From Smallanthus sonchifolius (Eukaryota > Streptophyta > Magnoliopsida > Asterales > Asteraceae), in NCBI GenBank assembly GCA_023525975.1, contig CM042042.1, positions 6,021,501-6,085,500 of the forward strand: a stretch of 64,000 nucleotides of DNA. Reading direction: 5' to 3'. Position numbers and translations under genes: made by a program. Below the pieces are notes generated by a model, which searched no databases, was not told where the DNA came from, and saw only the letters and a list, made by a program, of their open reading frames with translations. Each line of letters begins with the position of its first letter. Within the stretch, counting starts at the first letter, position 1. Shown piece by piece: positions 32,501-43,814 of the stretch.

Positions 32501-35500
32501 ATCCTCACATGCTACTTCAAGTTCATGTCGATTGTATCTCGTCACATCCTTCAACATATTGGGATCTACATACGACACAAGCACCAACAAACATGAATTA
32601 AAAAAGTCTTATTTTATTATAACATATTTTTCATCAAGGAATAACCTCCTCACCAGTGTAGAATGCCATGTGGTCTCTATCACTTGCAGATTTCTTCCAA
32701 GGAATAATAATTGAAGATTTGTTTTTGCATCTGTGAAAAGTTGTGAGAATGGCCACTAGAAACAGAGAACCAACCATTATTCCAGTCACTATTTCAAGAG
32801 CTAAAAGCCATGCCGGTTTTGAAGCTGAAGCCTGTTGGCTGTGTTCAGCTGTAGGAGGGTTGCGTTTCGTCTCTCCAGTTTTATGCTTAGCGGGTGGAGC
32901 ACCGGCTGTACACAGAAACATGTAAAATTACCAAACTATTATGATGCACATCTATGAAACATAAATTACACTTGGAAGATCAAGATAAGGTAAAACATGG
33001 TTCTTGCAAGAAAATAATTCACTTATAAAAACATACCACATTGTTCAGATGTTCGTTGCTTGATTTCTTTATATGGTAGGCAGTTCCCCTGAAAACTCGT
33101 CCTGCAAGGGTAAGAAAGAAAATGAGACATAATATGCATTGGAATGCAGAAAGAAAGGATGACATATATATGTATATATATACCTAGGAAGATAGCCCAA
33201 GCATTTAGGTATGTTTCCAACAAGAAAGTTGTATGAGAAATCTGCAACTTTTAAGGAAGCCCAACGACAAAAACCAAATCTGGTCACATTTGAAGCAAAC
33301 CTAAACCAAAAAAATCTTCATATCAGATGTATATATTGGAATGGCTAATAAAATTGACTCATGAGAATTGTGGTTGATGACATTAGACATAGAATAACTT
33401 GATGCTAGATTTATAGATATTCAACCCATAATCTATAATGTGATGAAACCCAAAGAAAGAGGAACAGATGGAGGTTATTTGACCGATAATTGGTTGGTGT
33501 TGAGCATGCCAAGTGAAAAGTCAATTTCTTTTTCTTGTAATATTTGTTATAAATATAAATGGAGTTATCCGATTTTCTTGATGCTTTTCACAATGAAAGT
33601 TAACACACGTCTACCTCTTCGAGTGACCAGTTTTTGTTTAACTGTTTGCAAAAAGGCATCGACATGAGCAGCTCTTGGATCACAGAAAGTGTCTCACAAT
33701 ACTATCAAAAGGCGCATATTGAGTTAAGCGTCTTATAGGGATTAAAGAACACCTGTCACAGTGTTTCTTGTGACATTTATAGATGTGGCATTATCCGTCC
33801 ATTTATGTGAAAAGGGTCAATTTGGGTTATATTCTACTAACAAAAGGTCAAATGGGAAAAACAAAAATATTCAGCTAAATAAATAAACAGGTCAGACAGT
33901 TTAAAAGTTACTCAAAGTTTCAAAGTATACTAACACTTGTTTAGAACCTCCTAAATTGTTTTATTCAAAAAACGTATCACTATTTTACTAATAGTTTTTA
34001 TAACCATATTTAATACTATAGCTCTGTTATGAGTGGAATTATACTAGGTACGTTTTGTTTTGTTTTTGTATAACCATATTTAATATATTAATTATTTACA
34101 AAATTCAAAACGAATTAGCGTAAATAAGTGTTGGCAGGTCAACCAAACTCAACCTAACCTATGTTGACACAGCCTTAAAATTTGACCATTTAGACCAGAA
34201 CTTATTTTGACCGGGTTACCCAACCCACCCATTTTGCCACCCATCTGAATTTTCTTTATATCGACAGTATATAATCACCTTTCACATGTGGAAATTGAGG
34301 ATTAAAATAGCTTGAATATGATGTCATCACCAATGTAAGGAATAATTTACTTACATTCCTTGCGTGTTAACAGAAGCATTGGCACCCGGAACATTGCCAT
34401 GCAACTTATTTCTGTCCAACCGAAGTTCTTGAAGGGATTTAAGATTGCCAAGCTCTGAAGGCAGTTGACCAGTCAACCCATTCGACTGCAGGTTTCTGAG
34501 CCAATATAAAGAAGCTTCACACATAAGAGATATTCTCATAAAGATGAGAAAAGAACAATTTTTGTTCAAAATAATGAAGAAAGCTTACATTATAACAATG
34601 TTAACCAAATTCCCGATTTCATGAGGAATCGGTCCAGATATCTGGTTCATCCCCAAATCCAAAAGTTTCAGGTTCTTTAGTGATCCAATTTCTTTTGGTA
34701 TTGAACCAATGAGTTTGTTGCCACGTAAAATCCTACAAGCATAACCATTTCTAATTAAATTTTTTATTTTTATTTTATTCTTGAAGGTGAAGCAAGATGC
34801 CAAAAGGAAACATACAATTCTTGTAAGGAAGCAAGCTGAAAAAGTTCACGAGCAATAAATCCCGTTATAGACGAGTGAGAAATGTTCCTGGAGAAAAAAA
34901 AAACAAACAAAAAAAGAAAAAATTATTAGATTCGTTACTTGAACAATACCTAACCATATAATTTGATGTACCAACGTTCATCACAACTAGAAGTTATTTT
35001 GCAAAAATGTTTGTTCCACAATAATTGTCTAATTTAGAATAAAATGACACAATTGCCTTCCAGTTAAAACAAACAAACAGTCATATCTAGCTTCCACTTC
35101 ACATAACTTGTTGTCTAGAGTTGCCCTTTTTGAAAATTTTATTATAACTATCTAGTTGAGTCGGGGGTCTCAGTTGGGAGCAGCCTCTGGTTTGCCCTCG
35201 TCCCACCCTCCTAGACCCTACCAGTAGCTTCTGCTATGAGTGGGCTTTTACCGGGTATGTTTGTTTGTTTATTAAAACTACCTAGTTGTTCATTGTGATG
35301 ATGATAATTTCTTTATTTTGTTCATTTTGGTCACAAATTTCCTAAATTGTCAATATCTAACAGTCAGGCAACTAGGCAAGTACATAGAGACTGAGTAAAA
35401 CTTGTTAAATAAGACACCATGCTCTTGTTTACACTCACAAATGTGAATTTCAAATGGACTAACAATGTAAAATAATACAGAGAAAAGTCAAAGATACAAC

Positions 35501-35915
35501 TTCTTACAGCTTTGTCACTTGACTCCCAGAACATAAAACACCAACCCAGTTGCAAGGATCTGAATCAAGAGCATTCCAGCTTGATAAAACCAATAATGGG
35601 TCATCAAATATGGATTCTTTGAACATGGAAAGAGCATGAACTGCAAAAATCAAGAAATCTTACATACCCACAAAAATCAAAGATTTTTTTTTAACTATAT
35701 ATTTAAATTACTCACAACATTGCTAAAAGATCTTAATTCAAGATTAAAAGATCTAAAAAAGATAAGATTTTTACTGATTTGAGAGTTGAAGTTTTTCAAG
35801 ATCTGCACAAGACTACAAATTAAATGATACCTTCAATTGGTTGAGTAGCATCACAAGCAGCTATAAAGATTCCCAAAGTAATCAAGAACGGTGTAAATGG
35901 AGCTGATCTCTTCAT
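29568..35915 (-). CDS. LRR receptor-like pseudokinase (At1g63430/At5g41180 type)
   Basis: Thirteen minus-strand exons join in frame: 35831-35915, 35508-35640, 34816-34887, 34589-34732, 34355-34495, 33184-33300, 33037-33101, 32654-32905, 32360-32565, 31795-31927, 31538-31695, 30546-30761, 29568-29813. Total 1968 bases, 655 residues, close to the family's usual size. A signal peptide spans residues 1-23 and is followed by an N-terminal cap with the WNALDSDPCNWVGV pattern. About four LRRs follow, in exons built of 72-bp units (72, 144). A single transmembrane helix lies at about 285-309. The cytoplasmic kinase-like region (about 345-630) is a pseudokinase: no glycine loop, no VAIK lysine, no HRD, and DFE in place of DFG. 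ISGRPPLCKDKG and the C-terminal SSLAWAELALSS are family marks. Probably a plasma-membrane signalling partner rather than an active kinase. Confidence 0.92.
30010..30331. mobile_element. MITE candidate in the last intron of the LRR gene
   Basis: The left side CAGGGCAAGGGAGG...TATTACGAGAA and the reverse-complemented right side TAGGGTGAGGTTG...TTATTACGAGAA are inverted relatives over about 45 bases. The style resembles the (TA)n-bounded units elsewhere, but without clear TA tracts. No ORF. Confidence 0.45.
32230..32346. mobile_element. hAT-type MITE right-end fragment in LRR intron 9
   Basis: Ends in ATTTTGCCACCTCTAG, with the AACCCAACCC...TTTTGAC...ACCCAACCCG words of the TAGAGGTGGCAA family. 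The matching left end was not found, so it is truncated or diverged. Confidence 0.45.
33779..34245. mobile_element. hAT-type MITE in LRR intron 5, containing an Au-SINE 3' fragment
   Basis: The left end TAGATGTGGCATTATC and right end ATTTTGCCACCCATC are imperfect inverted relatives of the TAGAGGTGGCAA family. Subterminal GGGTCAATTTGGG and CCCAACCCACCC words are typical. At 34019-34066 the sequence CTCTGTTATGAGTGGAATTATACTAGGTACG plus TTTTG repeats looks like the 3' end of an Au-type SINE inserted in it. Confidence 0.5.
35155..35275 (+). mobile_element. Au-type SINE remnant in LRR intron 2
   Basis: GTCGGGGGTCTC, GGGAGCAGCCTCTGG, TCCCACCCTCCTAGACCCTACC and GTGGGCTTTTACCGGGTATG followed by TTTGTTTGTTT appear in the order of the 3' body of Au-family plant SINEs. 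It is antisense to the LRR gene. The tRNA-like head is not clear. Confidence 0.6.
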
Positions 35916-36250
35916 CTTCTCTCTCTACTTTCTCTCTCTAGAACACTAAGAACTCATCACAGCAGAAGTCTCCAAGAAATTACCCAAAAACCCATTAAAA
36001 TTTTCAAGATATGAATCAAGAATTTTGAAAACAATGGTTAAAAAAACAATCTTTTTCAAGTAAATTTAGGAACAATTGAAGCAAAATCAAAAAGGGTTTT
36101 CAAATCTGTGAATCTTTAACAAACCCTGAAATCAAATCAGAATAGAAATCTCAGTTGGTGAAGTATAAAGATCTAAGCAAACCCCAGTATAAGAAAACTT
36201 GGATTCAAAGACAAGTTTGGTGGCAGACTGGCAACACGGCTTCAAGAATT
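35916..36250 (-). promoter_or_regulatory. 5' leader and promoter region of the LRR gene
   Basis: Directly upstream of the ATG the minus strand is GA-rich (AGAGAGAGAAAGTAGAGAGAG), a frequent plant 5' UTR pattern. No convincing TATA box was found in the next 300 bases. Confidence 0.35.
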
Positions 36251-37028
36251 ATTATTATTATTTTTTTTAATTTTTATGAGAAAATGAGGAATTAAATCAC
36301 AGACTAGCAAAGTGAAGATATGGAATGCAGATGAAGGAATTTTGTAAAGTGAGAATGTTTTGTTTCTTTCTGCTGTTTAATTGAAGGAAAAAGTGAATTA
36401 AAGTGATTGTTTTCGGTGGTTTATTTTTATTTTTATTTTTATTTTTTATTTTCAAGAAAATTAAAAATATTTTGGGGTGGGGTAGGTTTGGACTTGGAGT
36501 GCCGTAGCAGGTTAACCCTTATGTAATTACTATTTAATAATTTATATGTTAAAATAATATATAAATTTATTATTAAGATATGTTAAATAATTAATAAAGC
36601 TAAATATTTAACAAGTATTGCTCCAATATACAATTTGGGGAAAGGTTCAACCACATTGATTAGTACCAAAAACCCTAATTAAAGGTTTCATAATTGCTAG
36701 AGAGGTTGAACTTGTGAAGTATTCAATGATTACTTGCTCAAATAGTCAAAGGGTTGGTTCACTGGATTCACATGATTTTTTTTTAATTGAGATTTTTTAG
36801 CCATTGGACTTAGGGTTCATACCCACTTCAAGATCTATGTTGAATAAACAAAAAAAAACAGCTAAAACGTTTGATTTCGCTATACAAGTGTTTGATTTAA
36901 TTTTAGTAGCTTATAAGGTGTTCATGTTGCATTGAAATCATCTAAACAGGTTATCGGTTTGGGTTTACAGTTTTTTTCTTTAAATTGGTCGGTTGGTTTA
37001 GCGATTTTCAAACATTATCAAAAGTTTT
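36251..37028. other. Intergenic, nothing recognised
   Basis: AT-rich sequence with poly-T and TTTTTATTT runs near 36420-36450. No gene or bounded repeat seen. Confidence 0.45.
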
Positions 37029-38183
37029 TGATGCACTTACGGAAACAATAAAATGACTCAAGAACGACTAGTTAATCAAAGTCTTAAAATGGACTAAAGG
37101 TTCAAGAACAAAGTTCTTATAAATTCAAATTCAATAAAAAAACTAATAATAAACATTCACCAAACCCTAATATTTATACTAGTTTCTAACGACTTAAATA
37201 TAATAATAAACTAAAAAAAATAAATTAAAAGGATAATTAAAGAATAAATATTCAAATTCAAACTTTAGTTGTAGATAATCTTGAACTCATGTATCGTTAT
37301 CCGTATCATACTCGCCGTCTTCAAAAAATCGTTATCGAGTTTTGCCTCCGGATCAAAGCCACCCGAGTAGAAATGAAAAATATGTCCTCTTTTTGTTTCC
37401 ACTTTTCCGCGCTTCATTTGTTCTTCTTCAAGTAGTTTAAAACATTCAATAATGACACCCAATCCATCGCCTCCAGTAGCCACCGCATCGTCACCGGTAT
37501 CCAATGCAACACCACCCTCGATCACCTTTCCATGCACTCTGGAAAAAATTTTGGCTCCGATTTTAGCCCAACGATTGAAAGTTCACCGTCGTGAACACTA
37601 CAACTTATTCACTATGAACACTACAACTTATTCACCGTCGTGATTATCCTCCGCCTCCTTGTACTCATCGTACCGTGGTGGAGAGTCGTAGATAGGATTG
37701 CACCCACTGAAAGGATCCTTCCCTTCCCCAAAGCCTCCGTTCATAACATCGATCTCTGGTTCGGTTTCCTTTTGTAGTCGTGCTTCTAGTTTTCGAATGC
37801 GTTCCCGCAATCGTTGGATCTTACGATCCCGTGGATAGACAATACCCCCGTCGTTGCCTCTGTCAGCAATTCTACGAGCAAGCAAGTATTCACTTACACG
37901 CCGAGCCATCTGATACCAAGTGATGAAGTTACGGAAGCAATCAAATGGCTCAAGAACAGTTAGTTAATCAAAGTCTCAAAAGGAACTAAAAGATTCAAGA
38001 ACAAAGTTTCTTAAAAATTCAAATTCAATCAAAAACTGATAATAAACTTTCACCCAACCCCAATATTTATAATAGTTTCTAACAACCTAAATATTATGAT
38101 AAACTAAAAAGATAACTAAAGAAATAAATATTCAAATTCAAACTTAAATTGTAGATGATTGTCATGCATCTTTATCCGTATCA
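37029..38183 (-). mobile_element. Complete short LTR element with gag-like ORF only (TR-GAG/TRIM type)
   Basis: Two direct repeats, 37029-37308 (280 bp) and 37921-38183 (263 bp), align along their length with about 85% identity by eye. Both begin TGAT and end ATCA. GTTTT directly flanks both outer ends (37024-37028 and 38184-38188), a perfect 5-bp target duplication. On the minus strand the 5' LTR (37921-38183) is followed after CT by TGGTATCAGA (37911-37918 region), the initiator-Met tRNA primer site. The 612-bp interior has no protease, RT or integrase. Small size and a lone gag-like ORF match the non-autonomous TR-GAG class. LTR divergence suggests an old insertion. Confidence 0.85.
37628..37909 (-). 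CDS. gag-like ORF of the short LTR element
   Basis: 93 codons starting MARRVSEYLLARRIADRG. The ATG (37907-37909) lies immediately at the end of the primer binding site. A coiled-coil-like basic/acidic segment (IQRLRERIRKLEARLQKE, residues 31-48) is followed by an acidic tail. N-terminal gag segments of plant Gypsy elements often have this make-up. No zinc knuckle is present. A second minus-strand frame (37265-37537) continues the interior and could be the rest of the original gag after a stop or shift. A host gene is unlikely because both frames sit wholly within the LTR element. Confidence 0.5.
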   Translation of the reverse strand: MARRVSEYLLARRIADRGNDGGIVYPRDRKIQRLRERIRKLEARLQKETEPEIDVMNGGFGEGKDPFSGCNPIYDSPPRYDEYKEAEDNHDGE

Positions 38184-40016
38184 GTTTTAGCTTACAATCG
38201 ATACTCGAAACCTGTCGAAAACTACTAAACATGACCATAGGATTTCAAGCAAGATAATTTTTTTTTTAAATTGTACTTAAATCTTTAATTATTTTAAGTT
38301 AGATTATACATATGATTGACTTTGTTTAACAATACAATACAACGGGTTAGTTTTTTAAATTTTAAGGGTTAGAACATTACCGTTTCTTTATTTTGGTCTT
38401 ATTTGATTTTTTTTTGTTATAAAGCTTAATTAGCTAAAAGCAAACTAAAGCCAAATTGTTAGTAACAGTTTGGTTAGATTTAAATTTTCAATTTTCAGCA
38501 GTTAGGTTTTCATTTACAATAGTCAAAATCGTTACGTTTGACTCGTGTTTTAACCTATGAACCGTCATAACCGGATATAGAATACTCATACTAGCTTCAC
38601 TTTTTATAGCGTTAGTTGTTTTACTTTTTCTAAATATATATTTTATGTTTCGGTTTTTAAGACCTTTGGACCAATTGAACCGACAAGCTAGGTAGATCTT
38701 CGGTTCATCTTTTAAAACAGTGGGTTTACTTTTATTTTCTAAAGTAGGGTCACCGATCTCTATTTTTTTTAATCTTTTTATGTTAAAATAATGTTTTTAG
38801 TTTTACCTAACATCAAAATAGATAATATTTTCTAACAAACATATATTTTCTCTTAGATTTATACTCATTAAAACTCAGTTAAAAATTAAATGCTATCTAA
38901 AGTTAAATTTGTTGTAATATGTATAAAAATTTAATTTCTTTAGAGGAATATATATAAGTATTAATACCCAAGACAATAACCATGACTCAATGAGCATTAA
39001 TGACTTTGAGATGAAGCATATGACATGTAGGGACATTGTAAAGCAACTTGTATGCATGATGGAATAGGGTCTCTTTTTATTTTATTCTAAAACTCCCTTT
39101 TTTCATGTGGGATATTGGGATCTAATCATATTAAATATTGTTATTTCATAATTAATTGTTTGTGTTCTATAAAAAGAAATTAGAGGACAAGTAATATATG
39201 ATTCTTACTTTTTTTTCTAATTTTAAATGTACTTTATTTTATAGATTTTAATGTGTTTATATAATAAATATAAATAAAGAAAAGGAATCAATAAATCCTC
39301 CATCTTAAAAACCTCAACATTTTAACTAAAATCATTAATTAAACTCTATGGAATTGACATCTTTCTTAATCTATATTTGTTTTTGTTTACTTACAACTTC
39401 CTTTTATTTAAGTTTCAATCTCCATCAAAACATAATGTCGTTTTTCGAGTGTGACCTCGCTTAACATGATTATGTTAGTTGATTTTACTGTTTTTGTTTT
39501 AAATTATTAGAAAACTCAGAAAGATTTTCAAATTTCTACATTTAATTTATTTATGTTACCTCTACATAATTTTTTTTATTGATTTAAGTTGGTGTTGTTA
39601 AGTCGCCTTGCATGCACACTTAAATATCGATAAATAGGTTGCAACAAAAGACAAGTGTTGCTCGAGAAAGGCATCTAAAATTGAAACATTCTTGATGAAA
39701 AAAATCAAAGATATTAAGAATCTATGAATAAGATGAAGCATATCATATGTTCGATAGAGATTAGTAACACCCTGTCACCCTACAGTAATCTTCTTTTTTG
39801 CTACTATATGGGTCAGTTTTAGGGTAATAGCAAACCTAAAACCGAAATTCAGTTTTTGGTTTTCTGAAAACCGTTCGGTTTTGGTTATTTTAGGTTTTAT
39901 CAATTGGGCTTATATTTTTTTAGGATAAAAGAAAAATGGCCAAAAATAATGTATTTGGGTTTGAAAATTTGGGCCTAAATTTTATTTGTTAACTAATGAT
40001 ACTTGATTATTACACA
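38184..40016. other. Intergenic, nothing recognised
   Basis: About 1.8 kb of AT-rich DNA. Short ORFs are absent or below coding quality. 'ggttttcggtt' words near 39840-39900 may be TE debris. No RNA gene or bounded element identified. Confidence 0.5.
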
Positions 40017-40428
40017 CTAGGTTAGAATCTCGTGTATTACACGGGTTGAATAAATGTAATGTCAAATACTTAGTAATAAAAAGTTTATGTTTTTAAACCC
40101 CGTATAATACACGGTATACATTCGTCAAAATGGAACACTGTGAATATATAAATATATGATTAATTTTTTTTTATTTGAATACTAACCTGTTATAAAATTG
40201 TTTTCAGTTTGTAGAGTTCATAAAAATATGATTGAACAAACTAATTGATGATAAACACAATTTTTAATTCAAAAATGTGTAATAAAAATTGAAACAAATA
40301 ATTAATTTAGTTGCCTAAAATAGTGAAGTTGATTATTAATAGGAGAGAGAGTCGGGAAATTGAGAATGGGGAGACTTAGAATTATGACAAATGTCCTCTT
40401 AGTTTATTTGTTTATTATGTAGTATAGA
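40017..40428 (-). mobile_element. Non-autonomous Helitron, 412 bp
   Basis: On the minus strand the 5' end is TCTATACTACATAATAAAC, preceded by A. The 3' end is a hairpin CGTGTAATACACG, 10-12 bases, then CTAG followed by T. These are the canonical plant Helitron termini (TCTMTAYTA start, hairpin-CTRR end, A|T target). No coding capacity. Confidence 0.75.
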
Positions 40429-40439
40429 TAGATTTTTGC

Positions 40440-40775
40440 CTAGACATGAACAAAAAAAACTGGTTTTGATTTTTGAATCGGTTTATAACCCGATCCGGTA
40501 CCTCCAAAAAAATTGGTTTGCCCCAAACCGGTTAGAACCCGACCCAAACTGTCGAACTGGTTTCAACCCACCCAAATCGGTTTCAACTCGCCCAAACCGG
40601 TTTCAACCTAACTAAACCAGTTTGTATAGGGTTTGATATTTTCCAATTCATACCGGTTTATAATCCGAAGCGGTTTCCACACAAACCGGTTTTGTAATTT
40701 TGAAAAAAACCCTGAACCAGTTTATAACCCGAACCGGTTTGACGAAAAAACCCGGTTTACCCACCTCAATTTTGG
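40440..40775. repeat. AACCGGTT-rich repeat region
   Basis: About a dozen AAACCGGTTT/AACTGGTTT variants spaced by 15-30 bases, interleaved with CCCGACCC/CCCGAAC words. Similar in style to the hAT-like element at 42121-42854 but without the GTGCACCACTA termini. Possibly a decayed relative. Confidence 0.55.
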
Positions 40776-41237
40776 CCTACACAATTTATTAGTTTCTTAT
40801 AAAAAACTTGACATTCAAAATGAATTTTTAATCTAAAAATTCAATAACAAATATAAATCTTAAGATACTATTAATGCAAACATGTGTAACACAAATATGC
40901 ATAAACTTTTAATATACAAACACACAACATAATATAATATATTCTGAAACATGAACGCACACAATATGTTATGAAAGTATATATATACGTTCGGTTCGGT
41001 TTTTCCGTTTTCAAAAAGTACAAAACCAAACCGTAATTTTCGGTTTTCGAAAAACACAAAACCAAACCGTCTGTTATTAGTTTGGGTCAGTTTTTTCGAT
41101 TAATTCGGTTTCGTTTATCTTGATTCGATTTTTCTCACCCGTAACTGTTAAATTTAATGTACTTATCAGGATTCAAGGATAACCGGTTGGATATTATTGG
41201 TATCAAGTGTTTGCATAAAATAACCATAATAATCACA
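40776..41237. other. Intergenic with CGGTTTT words
   Basis: Contains CGGTTCGGTTTTTCCG...ACCAAACCG inverted words at 40988-41070, probably another decayed DNA transposon. No gene. Confidence 0.4.
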
Positions 41238-41514
41238 TCTATAATATATAATAAATAAAGGTTTTTAGTGACACATGTCGCCTCCATATTCATTATCATC
41301 ATTTTTTTCAGCCCATCTCTCTTATTTAATACACTTCTATCTTTTAATAATTATATATATTAGGAAAATATTAATTATACTAATAAAACACATTTATTTT
41401 AAATTATCTCTTATTATAAGACACTTTTAATTATTTAACTTTTATTTCAATCAATCAAATAGTAAATGAAAATAAAATTATATTAAATAGTAATTAACGT
41501 ATTTTCAGTACTGA

Positions 41515-41515
<1 letters not shown>
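41238..41515 (+). mobile_element. Helitron 5' portion
   Basis: Starts A|TCTATAATATATAATAAATAAAGG, a Helitron-type 5' end, followed by the family word GACACATGTCGCC. The 3' end was not found before the (TA)n at 41516-41570. It may be truncated there or share the 3' end of the next copy. Confidence 0.45.

Positions 41516-41570
<55 letters not shown>
41516..41570. repeat. (TA)n microsatellite
   Basis: About 27 perfect TA units between two Helitron-like segments. Confidence 0.95.
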
Positions 41571-41572
<2 letters not shown>

Positions 41573-41613
41573 CACTGCATTTATTCACGCTGGATAATAT
41601 ACAGAGTTTCTAA

Positions 41614-41930
41614 CCTATATTATAATAAAGGAATAATTATACTTGCTACGTGTCGACTTCTGATTAAATCTAGATTTTTGTTTTTCACCTTTGTCTCCTA
41701 TTAAATAATGATGATGTTAAATAATTAAATATCTAAAATTTATTCTAATATTTTATTAAAAATTACTAAATCATAAGAAAATTTTAATTATATTATTTTA
41801 AAATACAATTTTATAATTATTAAATCTTCATTATTTGTAATAACATTCAACATACAAATCTTTATAAAAAATATTATTTTATAATAAATTATATTTATTC
41901 AACCCATGTAAAACATGAGCTTTAACCTAG
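41614..41930 (+). mobile_element. Non-autonomous Helitron, 317 bp
   Basis: The 3' end has the hairpin CATGTAAAACATG, then GCTTTAAC and CTAG, followed by T. The 5' end reads CCTATATTATAATAAAGG, one base off the usual TC start. The internal word CGTGTCGACTTCTGATT matches the copy at 27879-29263 in reverse. Confidence 0.6.
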
Positions 41931-42120
41931 TTGTTAGATATACAAAAAAAAAAAAAATACAATTAAGACCAGAGTTATAGTAATCGCTTAATATGTTATC
42001 CTTTTTGTAATATTGACTTTAGTGCTTTTTCTCTCCTTGTTTGGCCCATTTACTTGTTTGGTAAGGCCCAGTTAACTATTGGGCTTTATTCGATATGCGT
42101 CTCAAACAACTAACATGGCT

Positions 42121-42854
42121 TAGTGGTGCACAAATCGGTTTTTTTAACCCAAACCGGTTCAACCCGACCCGAACCGGTTTGGTCAACGAAAAGTCAAAAC
42201 CGGTTTGCGCCCAAACCGGTTCGGGTTAAACCGGTTCGGGTAATGGAAATATGTAAACCGGTCAAACCGGTTCGGGTAGGTTTTAAACCGGTTTTTATAA
42301 AAAAAAAAAAAAATCCAAATAAATTTTATATTTTTAATATAAAATCCATAATAAAATATAACAAAATTAAAACATAAAGTTCAACGTTTATTAATATTTG
42401 AAAAGTTCGGAAATTAAAAAACATGACAAGATAAAATTGTAAAGAGAGAGTTTAGAGAGCGTTTTTGAGCGGTTAAAGAACGGTTTTAGAGATTAAAGAG
42501 TGTAAAGAGAGGTGTGATCAACCCTAAACACCCCCCACCTATTTATAGTGTTTTAAGGGTGCAAAAAACTCAAAAAAAAGGGCCAAAATCGACCCCAACG
42601 GCCATATAGCCGTTGGCCAACGGCTATTTTTTGCCCAGCTCGAAAACCGGTTTAAACCGGTTTATCAAACCGGTTTATCAAACCGGTTAGGATGAACCGG
42701 TCCCTAACCCGATCTCATCCAGGAAGCTTCAAACCGGTTTCAAACCGGCGGTTTTTGAGCAACCCGAACCGGTTTGGCCCAAACCGGTTTAAGCCAAACC
42801 GGTTTGCCGGTTTGGACCGGGTTAAAAAAAAACCGGTTTTTTTGTGCACCACTA
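42121..42854 (-). mobile_element. hAT-like element with GTGGTGCACAAA ends and AACCGGTT arrays
   Basis: The ends TAGTGGTGCACAAA and TTTGTGCACCACTA are perfect 14-bp inverted repeats. Both subterminal zones (42135-42300 and 42640-42840) are packed with AAACCGGTTT, about 20 copies. That is reminiscent of the clustered subterminal transposase sites of Ac/Ds-type elements. On the minus strand CTATAAATAGG (about 42535-42545) would be a TATA box reading into AT-rich sequence, but no transposase ORF remains. The 8-bp target duplication is not clear. Confidence 0.65.
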
Positions 42855-43810
42855 GCTTGTAGTGTAGAACCTCGTAAGATTAAAATTTTAATAAAAAATC
42901 TTTCTTGAAATCATGGTTTTATTATATGTTAAGAAAAGAAAAAGTTAGTGCACAATGATCTAATTAGACGTCTTGGGAACATATAATCATATATAATTGT
43001 TGAATCAAAAGTATCATATGAAGCCAACACATTCCATAAATTTTGGAAAAATGTCTTTGTAATAATAATAAAAAAAAACAATAGAATCATATTACTTTAA
43101 CTTTAAATATATCAATGAACATTAAAATACCCAATCCACTTTAAAGTTGAGATGTCACTTATATATTCACCTTTGATAATTGGATTTGTAGTTTTCAATT
43201 TGATATCTATAATTTAATACTACAAAGTTTCAATACAAATGAGATATATAAAGCGAAACAAGGATTCAAAATAACCTCTGAATGACTCTTGAGCCGATAG
43301 ATTAAAACCATAGAGTTACATAACTTTTTTTAACCGCAACAATGATATTATCATATAAAAGCTAGCGAAAAACTAACAAAAACTCCTTACAAACGTCGTA
43401 AAATTACTAAAGAAACAGACATAAACAGCTCACAAGCGGCCGTTATTGCACCAAAATAGAATTAATCTAGCCGCTCACCGGATGGGCCAACCATTTATCC
43501 CATTCCATACCGACTTTATGCCCCATGTTTTCGAGCCAATTAAAGGATAACACCAACTATGATAATAAATATAATTTTTTTTTCTTACAGACGTTCATAA
43601 TATATGATGATACAAAATTAAAGATTTATATCATACCCAACGATTAGACTCTACATTGGTCAAGAATCTATAGCTTGATAGACCTATAAAATCATATCAA
43701 CTACAACATGACGTATTATGGTTGAGACATGTGACGAAATTAAAGATAATGAATTTTAAAACGATAATAATAACAAATAAACAACATTATTGAATGGGTA
43801 ATACCCTAAT
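42855..43810. other. Intergenic, nothing recognised
   Basis: AT-rich with no credible ORF. A patch at 43370-43500 (ACAAACGTCGTAAAATTACTAAAG...) has slightly higher complexity but was not identified. Confidence 0.45.
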
Positions 43811-43814
43811 CACA

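Noticed and set aside
37265..37537. 90-codon minus-strand ORF as a separate host gene
   Set aside because: It runs from the interior of the short LTR element into its 3' LTR.
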